Positions 1 through 7,151 of a DNA stretch of 64,000 nt are shown here, piece after piece. This DNA is from Microbacterium trichothecenolyticum (lineage in GTDB: Bacteria > Actinomycetota > Actinomycetes > Actinomycetales > Microbacteriaceae), in the NCBI RefSeq assembly GCF_030818955.1, contig NZ_JAUTBF010000001.1, forward strand, positions 62,001-126,000, read 5' to 3'. The notes under the pieces are model-generated. The model was not told where the DNA came from. It saw nothing but the letters and a program-made list of their open reading frames with translations, and made no database searches. The translations under genes and the position numbers were made by a program. The stretch's first letter is position 1. Every line of letters begins with the position of its first letter.

Positions 1-1
1 C

Positions 2-430
2 GTACAGCGCGTACAGGTCGATCCGCTGCAGGTCGGTGCGACCCAGGTCGCGCGTCTGGCGCCGGATCCGGCGTTCGTGGTGCCCCCGGCGGTGGCCGGG
101 GATGCCGTCTCCGGGGCGACGGGTTATACGTCGTTCGAGGGATTTCGCGCCGTCACTTTCCCGAACAGACGGCAGGGCGGCGACGGCGCGGTCTGCCTGA
201 GCGTCTACCAGCCCTCCCTGCTCACCGTCGACGCGCGCAACAACTCGATGTCGTATTCGGGCCAGCTCTTCGACACCCCGTCCTGTTCGGCGGGCGTCTT
301 CCCGCCCACCCTCACTTTCCAGCTGGCCGCCGGAATCCCCGAGCTCGCCCATACCGAACTCCCCGCCGGAACCGCGTTGCAGTTCGTTTACGACCGCTCA
401 TCCGGCGAGGTCGTCGTGTTCCGCGGGTGA
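2..430 (+). CDS. Hypothetical protein, 3' part of a gene entering the window
   Basis: The frame is open from the first bases to a TGA at 428-430, so this is the C-terminal 142 residues of a protein that begins outside the window. An internal GTG at about 77 could be read as a start, but the frame continues upstream without a stop, so I treat it as partial. The visible part has two cysteines in a context that could form a disulfide (CLSVY and TPSCSAG), a beta-rich pattern and no membrane segment. I do not recognise a family. It could be the globular end of a secreted or membrane-anchored protein, but that is a guess. Confidence 0.6.
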   Translation, partial: VQRVQVDPLQVGATQVARLAPDPAFVVPPAVAGDAVSGATGYTSFEGFRAVTFPNRRQGGDGAVCLSVYQPSLLTVDARNNSMSYSGQLFDTPSCSAGVFPPTLTFQLAAGIPELAHTELPAGTALQFVYDRSSGEVVVFRG

Positions 431-520
431 CGCCCGCTGCGGTGCACCGGTTCCCGCGCCCGCATCGCGACACAGCGTCCCGCCGCCCACCGCGACCACG
501 TTCAGCGACATGGTCGTCTC

Positions 521-526
521 TACACT
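521..526 (+). promoter_or_regulatory. -10 element (TACACT) of a probable leaderless promoter
   Basis: TACACT fits the actinobacterial TAnnnT -10 pattern and is followed by exactly six bases before the ATG at 533. That places the expected transcription start on the A of the start codon. No ribosome binding site is visible. Confidence 0.5.
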
Positions 527-532
527 GGCCGC

Positions 533-952
533 ATGAGCGACCTCTCCGACACCGGATACTGGGGCCGTTTCGGTCCCGACTCCATCGAGCGCCGAATGCT
601 CCGCGCGGTCGAGCGCGACGTCGGACTGCGGCTGCGTCCTCGTGCGCTCGTGCTCGGCGGCGGTAGTCGGGTGGAGGTCGAGGGTATCTCCGACGACGAG
701 ACGGTCATCGCGCAGCTCATCGCCAACCAGGGGGCGTACAAGCCGGCTTTCCGCAACAAGGCGCTCGCCGACATGTTCAAGCTGCTCTGGGTGCGATCGC
801 AGCTGCCCGCCGCCGAGCGCGCTGTGCTGATCGTCACCGCCGAGGTCACCCCCGCGCTCGGCGGATGGGTGGCGGTGGCCGCCCATGACCTCGGCGTCGA
901 GATCCTCGTCTTCGCGGATGACACGGTGCGGCCGCTGACGGCGTCGCTCTGA
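533..952 (+). CDS. Conserved-looking hypothetical protein, 139 aa
   Basis: This is a soluble protein of 139 residues without signal peptide or membrane segment. The start at 533 is chosen because a TACACT -10 box lies six bases upstream, giving a leaderless mRNA; there is no Shine-Dalgarno sequence. The middle has alternating charged helices and the C-terminal half an alternating hydrophobic pattern (AVLIVTAEV, WVAVAAHDLGVEILVF), which suggests an alpha/beta fold. I do not recognise the family and assign no function. It sits just upstream of the flavin operon but is separated from it by 172 bases, so co-transcription is uncertain. Confidence 0.7.
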   Translation: MSDLSDTGYWGRFGPDSIERRMLRAVERDVGLRLRPRALVLGGGSRVEVEGISDDETVIAQLIANQGAYKPAFRNKALADMFKLLWVRSQLPAAERAVLIVTAEVTPALGGWVAVAAHDLGVEILVFADDTVRPLTASL

Positions 953-1124
953 CGAGCGCGTTTACCCCGCCGAAACACGCGGTGGCGGTTTGCGGCAACA
1001 TGACGTCGCTATCGTCGGTCGTGCAATCAGCGGACTCCGCGTAGCAGGTCGAGAACTCGCTACGCACGCTCTCCGCCATACCAGTCGCCGGTTTCCCGAG
1101 CCGTGCACGATATGGAGGGCATTC

Positions 1125-1943
1125 ATGACGTCAGCAGTGGAATTGCGTTCGGTCGTCAAGCAGTACGGCTCCGCCGCCACTCGCATGACCGCGTTGTCGG
1201 GGGTCGACCTCTCGATCCGTCCCGGAACGTTCGTCAGCCTGATCGGCCCCAGCGGATGCGGGAAGTCGACGCTGCTGCGCATCGTCGCGGGTCTCGAAGA
1301 GCCCGACTCCGGCGATGTCGGTGTACATGGCGTCTCGCCGAGCGAGGCGTGCGCGGCGAAGCTGCTGGGCCTCGTTCCGCAGACCCCCGCGCTTCTGCCG
1401 TGGCTCGACGTGCGCGCCAACGTGGTGCTGCCCTCACGGCTGAACCGGGCGGCGGCACGACGCCGCCGACGCATCCTCGAAGAGCGAGAAGATGTCGCTC
1501 CGGTCGACGTCGACCTGCTGCTCGCCAAGGCCGGGCTGGGGGACGCCGCCCACAAACTGCCCGCCCAGCTGTCCGGGGGCATGCAGCAACGGGCCGCGAT
1601 CGTGCGGGCGTTCGCGCTTCGACCGGACGTGCTGCTGATGGACGAGCCGTTCTCGGCCCTCGACGAGTTCACGCGCGAGAGCCTGCAGGACCAGCTGCTC
1701 GATCTCTGGGACGACCTCGACACGACGGTGCTGTTCGTCACACACTCCATCGCCGAGGCCGTCCGCCTCTCCGACACGGTGGTCGTGATGGCGCCGCGAC
1801 CGGGGCGCATCGTCGACGTGATCGACATCGACCTGCCGCGGCCGCGTAACGCCCGCCTCTTCGAGGAGGGCCGATTCCACGCGTACGAGGATCTCATCCG
1901 AGAACGCCTGCATCGCGCGTGGCACATGACGGACGCGGCGTGA
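1125..1943 (+). CDS. ABC transporter ATP-binding protein (SsuB/TauB/ThiZ type), likely riboflavin importer
   Basis: This is a cytoplasmic ATPase of an ABC importer, 272 aa, the usual length for the nitrate/sulfonate/taurine/HMP-pyrimidine subfamily. Walker A is GPSGCGKST at residues 41-49. The signature LSGGMQQR, Walker B VLLMDEPFS and the H-loop FVTHS follow in order. The start at 1125 is preceded by GGAGGG at 1114-1119; an in-frame upstream ATG at 990 lacks one and would add residues unlike this family. Downstream are its permease and an NMT1/THI5-like binding protein, then flavin enzymes. NMT1/THI5-type binding proteins occur in the RibXY riboflavin importer, so riboflavin or another flavin is the inferred substrate; an aromatic or pyrimidine substrate remains possible. 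Confidence 0.9.
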   Translation: MTSAVELRSVVKQYGSAATRMTALSGVDLSIRPGTFVSLIGPSGCGKSTLLRIVAGLEEPDSGDVGVHGVSPSEACAAKLLGLVPQTPALLPWLDVRANVVLPSRLNRAAARRRRRILEEREDVAPVDVDLLLAKAGLGDAAHKLPAQLSGGMQQRAAIVRAFALRPDVLLMDEPFSALDEFTRESLQDQLLDLWDDLDTTVLFVTHSIAEAVRLSDTVVVMAPRPGRIVDVIDIDLPRPRNARLFEEGRFHAYEDLIRERLHRAWHMTDAA

Positions 1944-1951
1944 GGATCGTG

Positions 1952-2818
1952 ATGCAGACTTCATCGACGACGATCGCTCCCCCTCAGCCGGGTGCCGACG
2001 CCCCCGATCTCCGCCCGAGCCCGCCGTCCGCGGCCGTCACCCGGATGCGCCGCATCTTCGCGCCGCTGCACCCCTTCGTGTGGTTGCCGCTCGCCGTCAC
2101 CCTGGTCGTGCTCGCCATCGTCTGGGACCGCGTCGCCGAGAACATGCCCTACCTCCTCCCGCCGCTGGGAGCCGTCGGCGAGACCCTGGTGGCCGAGGCC
2201 GGCTATTACATCGCCAATGCCGCGATCACCCTCGGCGAGGCGCTCGCCGGTCTCGTGGTCGGCTTCGTCTCGGCGTTCGTCGTCGCGGTCCTCGTCAGCG
2301 AGCTTCCCGTGGTCCGCCGAGCCGTGCTGCCGCTGGCCGTGGTGTTGAACGTGACACCGATCGTCGCCATCGCCCCGGCCCTCGTCGTGGCGTTCGGGTT
2401 CGGGCCCCTGCCCAAGATCGTGATCGCCTCGTTGATCTGCTTCTTCCCGATCCTCATCAACACCGCGACGGGTCTGCGGTCGGTCCCCGCGCCGGTGATG
2501 CAGGTGTACCGCACGATCAACGCCTCACGCGCCGAGATCCTCGTGCATCTGCGCATCCCGAACGCGCTGCCCTTCGTCTTCGCGGCGCTGCGGATCGTCT
2601 TTCCGCTCTCGATCATCGGTGCCGTCGTCGCCGAACTGTCGGCATCCGGTGCGATGGGCGGTCTCGGGACCGTCATCTCGGTCGCCTCGTCGATGAATCA
2701 GCTTGCCGTGGTCTACGCCTCGATCTTCGTGCTCGCCCTGCTCGGCATCCTGCTGCTCGGCGCGGTCGTCCTGCTCGAACGCCGGCTGCTGCGCTGGCAC
2801 GCGGCCGCCACGACCTGA
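1952..2818 (+). CDS. ABC transporter permease (SsuC/TauC/RibX-like)
   Basis: This is the inner-membrane channel subunit of the importer, 288 aa. About six hydrophobic segments follow a roughly 35-residue cytoplasmic, Pro-rich N-terminus. The binding-protein-dependent transport domain includes the EAA-type loop near RTINASRAEILVHLRIPNALPF, which contacts the ATPase. The ATG at 1952 is chosen because GAGGA lies six bases upstream; GTG codons at 1940 and 1949 are also in frame. The gene starts nine bases after the ATPase stop, so the two are surely co-transcribed. Together with the NMT1/THI5-like protein downstream this gives a complete importer whose closest functional analogue by architecture is RibXY; the substrate is inferred from the neighbouring flavin enzymes. 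Confidence 0.88.
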   Translation: MQTSSTTIAPPQPGADAPDLRPSPPSAAVTRMRRIFAPLHPFVWLPLAVTLVVLAIVWDRVAENMPYLLPPLGAVGETLVAEAGYYIANAAITLGEALAGLVVGFVSAFVVAVLVSELPVVRRAVLPLAVVLNVTPIVAIAPALVVAFGFGPLPKIVIASLICFFPILINTATGLRSVPAPVMQVYRTINASRAEILVHLRIPNALPFVFAALRIVFPLSIIGAVVAELSASGAMGGLGTVISVASSMNQLAVVYASIFVLALLGILLLGAVVLLERRLLRWHAAATT

Positions 2819-2918
2819 GTCGGTCCCCACCGACCCACCGTCTCCCCGCGCACGCGCGTCGGGGTGCTCCACCCACCCTGCCCGAAACCCTGCACCGATC
2901 CTCAACAGGAGTGTCCGT

Positions 2919-4037
2919 ATGCGTTCCTCGTCCTCTCGCACCCTTGTCCGCACCGCGGCCCTTCTGGTGGCCGTCGTCGCCTCCGCATCGCTGGCCGCGT
3001 GTTCCTCCGGGCCGTCCGCCTCGACGACCGAGGGCTCGGCGATCTCGTCCGAACGCTGTGCGCAGAACAAGGATGCCGGCACGATCACGTACCTGTCCGG
3101 CTACCAGTTCCAGTCCTCGGCGTCGATCCTCGAGTACATCGCTGCCGACCGTCTGGGCTACTTCCACGATCTCTGCCTCGACGTCACGCTGCAGCCGGGC
3201 AGCGGGGACACCGCACAGAACACCAAGCTCCTCGCCAGCGGGCAGGCCACCGTCTCGGCGGTATCGCAGCAAGACGTCATCCAGGCGCGCGCGAACGGGA
3301 TCGACATCGTCGGCATCTCGTCGTATTCCGACGCGGGCCTCGACATCCTGATGACCAACCCCGACATCACCGCGCTGTCGCAGCTCAACGGCACGGTCGT
3401 CGGTCACAAGGGATACGTGCCCGCGACCGTGCGCGCGATGATGGAGTCCCAGGGCGTCGACTGGAGCTCGCTCACGCTCGTCAAGGAAGGGTACGACCCG
3501 TCGGTGCTTCCCCGGCGGCAGGACGGTCTCGCCGCCCTGACGGGGTTCATCTCCAACGAGCCGAATCAGCTGGCGGCTGCCGGTGACGAGGTGACCGTGT
3601 GGCAGCCGGTGACGTACGGCATCCCGGGCTCCATCGGCGCAATGGCCGTGAACCCCGCTTTCGCGGCGGCGCACCCGACAGCCGTGCAGGACGTGCTGCG
3701 CGCTGCCCTGCACGCCTACGCCTACTGCAGCGAGAGCGAGGAGCACACGAAGGAGTGCGTCGGCTACGCCAAGGACCTCAGCGGTGCCACGTACGACGCC
3801 GACCTGAACGCGAAGATCTGGTCGACCGAGACCTCGGTGATCGCCGCCAATCCGCTGCCCGGCGGGCTGCCGCTCGGCAGCATCGACGACGCCAACGTCT
3901 CGGCCCTGCTGGCGATGCTCCAGAAGTACGACATCGTCCCGGCCGACCTCACGCAGGGGCAAGCGGCCGAGGGCTTCGACGGCTCCTTCGTCTCGGCCAT
4001 CTACGACGGCGGCACGCTCGTCTGGCCCGCTCCCTGA
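2919..4037 (+). CDS. ABC transporter substrate-binding lipoprotein, NMT1/THI5-like (RibY-like)
   Basis: This is an extracytoplasmic binding lipoprotein of 372 aa. The N-terminus is Arg-rich, followed by a hydrophobic stretch and the lipobox LAAC (residues 25-28), so Cys28 should be lipidated. The mature protein has the SsuA/THI5-like pattern (residues about 55-330), including the start LSGYQFQSSASILEYIAADRLGYF and repeated tests of competence such as GQATVSAVSQQDV. AGGAG at 2907-2911 supports the ATG at 2919. THI5-like binding proteins recognise small heteroaromatics such as HMP-pyrimidine, and RibY in the riboflavin RibXY system belongs here. Given the flavin enzymes downstream I infer riboflavin, lumichrome or a related isoalloxazine as ligand. 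Confidence 0.88.
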   Translation: MRSSSSRTLVRTAALLVAVVASASLAACSSGPSASTTEGSAISSERCAQNKDAGTITYLSGYQFQSSASILEYIAADRLGYFHDLCLDVTLQPGSGDTAQNTKLLASGQATVSAVSQQDVIQARANGIDIVGISSYSDAGLDILMTNPDITALSQLNGTVVGHKGYVPATVRAMMESQGVDWSSLTLVKEGYDPSVLPRRQDGLAALTGFISNEPNQLAAAGDEVTVWQPVTYGIPGSIGAMAVNPAFAAAHPTAVQDVLRAALHAYAYCSESEEHTKECVGYAKDLSGATYDADLNAKIWSTETSVIAANPLPGGLPLGSIDDANVSALLAMLQKYDIVPADLTQGQAAEGFDGSFVSAIYDGGTLVWPAP

Positions 4038-4043
4038 TCCGAG

Positions 4044-4067
4044 CCCCGGGGGCTCCGGCCCCCGGGG
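4044..4067 (+). terminator. GC-rich intergenic hairpin between binding protein and RutA-like gene
   Basis: CCCCGGGGGC at 4044-4053 and GCCCCCGGGG at 4058-4067 form a perfect 10-bp stem with the loop TCCG, seven bases after the binding-protein stop. There is only a weak T-rich tail (TCGATCTTCTTCC). It may be a partial terminator or an mRNA-stabilising hairpin that sets the ratio of importer to enzyme messages rather than a full stop. Confidence 0.55.
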
Positions 4068-4104
4068 GCCTCGATCTTCTTCCCGCGTAGAAAGGTTCCG
4101 CGTC

Positions 4105-5166
4105 ATGGTCGCGAAAGAGTACGGCGTCTTCCTCCCGATCGGCAACGGAGGCTGGATGCTCTCCGAGACCGCCCCGCATCCGCAAGCCACGTACGCGTGG
4201 AACCGACGCGCTGCCGTGCACGCCGATCGCATCGGTCTGGACTTCATCATGTCGATGGCGAAGTGGCGCGGGTTCGGCGGGTCCACCGATCACTGGGGGC
4301 GTTCGCTGGAGTCGATGACCATGATGTCGGCTCTCGCCGAGGCCACCGAGAACGTCAAGATCTGGGCGACGATGCACGCCAACGTGCACAACCCGGCGGT
4401 TGCGGCGAAGATGTACGCCACCCTGCAGGACATCTCTGGAGGCCGCGCCGGCATGAACGTCGTGAACGGCTCGTACGCCGCGGAGTTCGAGCAGTTCGGC
4501 GAGTGGGACGCATCCCTCAGCCACGACGACCGCTACGAGCTCGCCGAGAAGTGGACCGAGGCGGTGACGCGCCTGTGGAGCGAGGACCGCGTGACGCTCC
4601 GAACCCCCTACTTCGACCTCGTGGAGTGCGAGTCCCGGCCCCACCCGGCAACGCGTCCCACCATCATCAGCGCGGGACGCAGCGACGCGGCGCGCGCCTT
4701 CCAAGCGCGGTTCGCCGACGGCGCCTTCCTCGCCAGCGACAGCCTCGACGAGATGCGCGAGCTGTCCGACGACGTGCACGCCCGGGCCGCCGCCCTCGGA
4801 CGCCAGTGCCGCACGTACTCGATGCTCATGGTGGTGCAAGGCGACACCGACGAGGCGGCGGCGGCCAAGGTGGCGCAGTGGGGTGCGGGCCTCGACCGCG
4901 AGGCCCTCGCGCTCATGCGGGCCTCGTGGGGGATCGCCGAGGAACAGGCACGGGCGTGGGCCGCCGACGCCGTGGGGGAGGCGGCCTTCCAGACTCCCTA
5001 CGTCGCAGGTTCCGCGCAGACCGTGACCGAGCACATCCGCTACATCGTGGCCGAAGCGCACCTCGACGGCCTCATGCTCATCTTCCCCGAGTACGACCAG
5101 GACATGGTGCTCTTCGGCGAGACGGTGCTTCCCGCCCTCCGTGCGATCGACGGGGCGGCGTCATGA
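4105..5166 (+). CDS. RutA-like flavin-dependent monooxygenase (LLM class)
   Basis: This is a bacterial luciferase-fold monooxygenase, 353 aa, close to the usual length of RutA. RutA uses FMNH2 and oxygen to open the uracil ring between N3 and C4. The similarity is specific: the N-terminus GVFLPIGNGGWMLS, the segment RGFGGSTDHWGRSLES, and ISGGRAGMNVVNG followed by EFEQFG all match RutA landmarks as I remember them. The next gene overlaps it by four bases and is RutB-like, the same pair order as in the E. coli rut operon. The other rut genes are missing here, and the pair sits between a RibXY-like importer and riboflavin enzymes. I infer a ring-opening step on a flavin-derived pyrimidinedione such as lumichrome; plain uracil degradation is the alternative. 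Confidence 0.85.
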   Translation: MVAKEYGVFLPIGNGGWMLSETAPHPQATYAWNRRAAVHADRIGLDFIMSMAKWRGFGGSTDHWGRSLESMTMMSALAEATENVKIWATMHANVHNPAVAAKMYATLQDISGGRAGMNVVNGSYAAEFEQFGEWDASLSHDDRYELAEKWTEAVTRLWSEDRVTLRTPYFDLVECESRPHPATRPTIISAGRSDAARAFQARFADGAFLASDSLDEMRELSDDVHARAAALGRQCRTYSMLMVVQGDTDEAAAAKVAQWGAGLDREALALMRASWGIAEEQARAWAADAVGEAAFQTPYVAGSAQTVTEHIRYIVAEAHLDGLMLIFPEYDQDMVLFGETVLPALRAIDGAAS

Positions 5167-5819
5167 CGACGGCGCTCGAGACGGCCCAGACACAGTGGCT
5201 GCGGGCGGAAGGGGGTCGACCTGCCCTCGTCGTGGTCGACGTGCAACGCGACTTCGCCGACCCGGAACGCCTCGGCGACTACGGCCTGACCCCCGAGGCG
5301 AGCACCGCGCTCGCCGCGGCGGTCGCGCGCATCGCGGAGCTGGTCGATGCCGCTCGCCGGTCGAAGATCCCCGTGGTGTGGGTCGAGCTGGGAAGCGACC
5401 CCGCCGAGCCCTGGCGGGCGAGCCGCTGGCTTCGCTCGGGGAACACCGCCCCGCTCGACGATGAACCGTGCGTCGTCGGCACCGATGGCGCCGAGTGGTT
5501 CGGTGCGGTGCCGGTGGCGGGGGAGCGCCGCATCGTGAAGCGGGGCTACAGCGGTTTCGTCGGAACGGATCTCGCCGCGCACTTGCGCGCCGAGAACGTC
5601 GGGTGGGTCACCGTCTGCGGCCTCACCACGGAATGCTGCGTCGCCGCCACGGCGCAGGATGCCATGCAGGAGGACTGGCCCGTGGTCGTCCCCTCCGACG
5701 CGACCGCGGCGTACGAGATCGCCCTGCACGAGGCGGCGCTCACCACCATCGCGTTGAACGTCGCGGTCGTGATGCCGAGCGAGCAGGTCACGCACCTGTG
5801 GACGGAGCCTCGGCCGTGA
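5163..5819 (+). CDS. RutB-like cysteine hydrolase (isochorismatase family)
   Basis: This is a 218-residue isochorismatase-fold amidohydrolase. RutB hydrolyses the ureidoacrylate product of RutA to release carbamate and aminoacrylate. The expected catalytic elements are visible: the Asp in VVVDVQRDF, the Lys in IVKRGYSGF, and the nucleophilic Cys in GLTTECCVAAT. The KR.YSGF...T.L segment is a RutB-like feature rather than a general isochorismatase one. The ATG at 5163 overlaps the stop of the RutA-like gene (ATGA), so translation is coupled and the two probably act in sequence. The substrate is inferred; if the RutA-like enzyme opens the uracil-like ring of lumichrome, this enzyme would cleave the resulting ureido or carbamoyl bond. 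Confidence 0.85.
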   Translation: MTTALETAQTQWLRAEGGRPALVVVDVQRDFADPERLGDYGLTPEASTALAAAVARIAELVDAARRSKIPVVWVELGSDPAEPWRASRWLRSGNTAPLDDEPCVVGTDGAEWFGAVPVAGERRIVKRGYSGFVGTDLAAHLRAENVGWVTVCGLTTECCVAATAQDAMQEDWPVVVPSDATAAYEIALHEAALTTIALNVAVVMPSEQVTHLWTEPRP

Positions 5820-7150
5820 GCGGAATGCACCTCGCCTACGACCTGTCGTTCACCCACACCGAGGGACGCTGGAATCAACCGGGCTCGTGGGTGGGGGCGC
5901 GTTTCCCCGACCTGCGGATCTTCGTCGAGATCGCACGTACGGCCGAGCGGGCGGGCGTGGACATGCTGTTCTTCGGCGACGGTTCGGGAATCCCCAGCAC
6001 CTGGCGCGGGTCGATCGACACGGCGGTGGAGCTCGGCATCCAATGGCCCCGCCACGACATGGCTCCCGTCATCGCGGCGTTGTCGACCGCGACGGAGCGT
6101 ATCGGGTTCGGACTCACCTACTCGTCGACGTTCCTGCATCCGTTCTATGTGGCGCGACTGCTCAACTCGCTCGATCACGTCACGGGCGGCCGAATCGCGT
6201 TCAACGTCGTCGCCTCGACGCGCGGCGCGGATGCGTCGAACTACGGGTATGCGAACCTCGTCGATCACGGGGAGCGCTACGAGCGGATGGAGGAATTCGT
6301 CGCCGTCTGCCAGGCGCTGTGGGACTCGGTGGAAGAGGACGCGATCGTCGCCGACCCCCTGAGCGGACGATTCGCCGACCCCGCCAAGGTGCACCCGATC
6401 GATCATTCCGGTGCCCATTTCACGGTGCGTGGTCCCCTGTCGGCGGCGCCGAGTCCGCAGGGGCACCCCGTGCTGGTCCAAGCCGGCAACAGCGCGCGGG
6501 GGATCGCCGCCTCCGCGCGATTCGCCGACGTGGTCTTCGGTTTCGGCGCAGACGTGGCGGGCCAGCTTCGTCATCGCACGGCTCTCGATGCCGCCCTGCA
6601 GGCCCGGGGCCGCGATCCCCGGAGCGTCGGGATCCTCTGGGCGATGCAGGCCATCGTCGGCCGCACGGCCGAGGAGGCCCGGGCCCGTCGCGACGCCGCG
6701 CTGTCGTTCTGGACCCCCGAGGCGGTCGGTGTGATGCTCTCGCACAACGCCGGGTACGACTTCTCGACCCTGCCCCTGTCTTTCCGCCTCGGCGACCTGC
6801 ACGACGAGATCGTGCGCGCGAACGCCAGTCCGGCGGGGTTCGTCGGGGCACTCGTGGCCGCTCTCGGCCCCGACGTCGAGATGTCGCGCGCGGAGTTCTT
6901 CGAACGAGCATTCCTCGCGGCCTCGGGGATGGATCACACGGTCGTCGGGGATGCCGCGAGCGTGGCGGACCACCTGGAGGAGAACTTCGCGGCGACGGGC
7001 GCGCGCGGGGGGTACATGCTCTCGAGTCCGTCGGCCGCGCCCGCCGGGTTCCAGGACTTCAGCGAGCTCCTCGTTCCGGAGCTGCGTCGGCGCGGCGCGC
7101 TCGCCCCGATGTACGCGGGACGCACGCTTCGCGAGAACCTGGCGGTGTGA
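5816..7150 (+). CDS. NtaA/SnaA/DszA-type flavin monooxygenase, candidate riboflavin hydrolase (RcaE-like)
   Basis: This is an LLM-class flavin-dependent monooxygenase of 444 aa, in the long subgroup that includes NtaA, SnaA, DszA and DmoA. Subgroup marks are visible: HDMAPVIAALSTATERIGFGLTYSSTFLHPFY near the N-terminus, VTGGRIAFNVVAS, and VHPIDHSGAHFTVRGPL in the middle. The GTG at 5816 overlaps the previous stop (GTGA) and has GGAG eight bases upstream; an ATG at 5825 is the alternative. Riboflavin hydrolase RcaE of Microbacterium maritypicum, which cuts riboflavin to lumichrome and ribose, is a flavoenzyme found near a riboflavin kinase and a flavin reductase. Both of those follow here, so I infer the RcaE role from context. 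Residue-level identity to RcaE cannot be checked here. Confidence 0.78.
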   Translation: MSGMHLAYDLSFTHTEGRWNQPGSWVGARFPDLRIFVEIARTAERAGVDMLFFGDGSGIPSTWRGSIDTAVELGIQWPRHDMAPVIAALSTATERIGFGLTYSSTFLHPFYVARLLNSLDHVTGGRIAFNVVASTRGADASNYGYANLVDHGERYERMEEFVAVCQALWDSVEEDAIVADPLSGRFADPAKVHPIDHSGAHFTVRGPLSAAPSPQGHPVLVQAGNSARGIAASARFADVVFGFGADVAGQLRHRTALDAALQARGRDPRSVGILWAMQAIVGRTAEEARARRDAALSFWTPEAVGVMLSHNAGYDFSTLPLSFRLGDLHDEIVRANASPAGFVGALVAALGPDVEMSRAEFFERAFLAASGMDHTVVGDAASVADHLEENFAATGARGGYMLSSPSAAPAGFQDFSELLVPELRRRGALAPMYAGRTLRENLAV

Positions 7151-7151
7151 G

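Noticed and set aside
953..1124. FMN riboswitch before the flavin operon
   Set aside because: I looked for the conserved FMN aptamer elements in this leader and found none; the only structure is a small GCCGC/GCGGC-type hairpin.
2673..4286. 537-codon antisense frame
   Set aside because: Typical GC-rich antisense shadow of the binding-protein gene, without family motifs.
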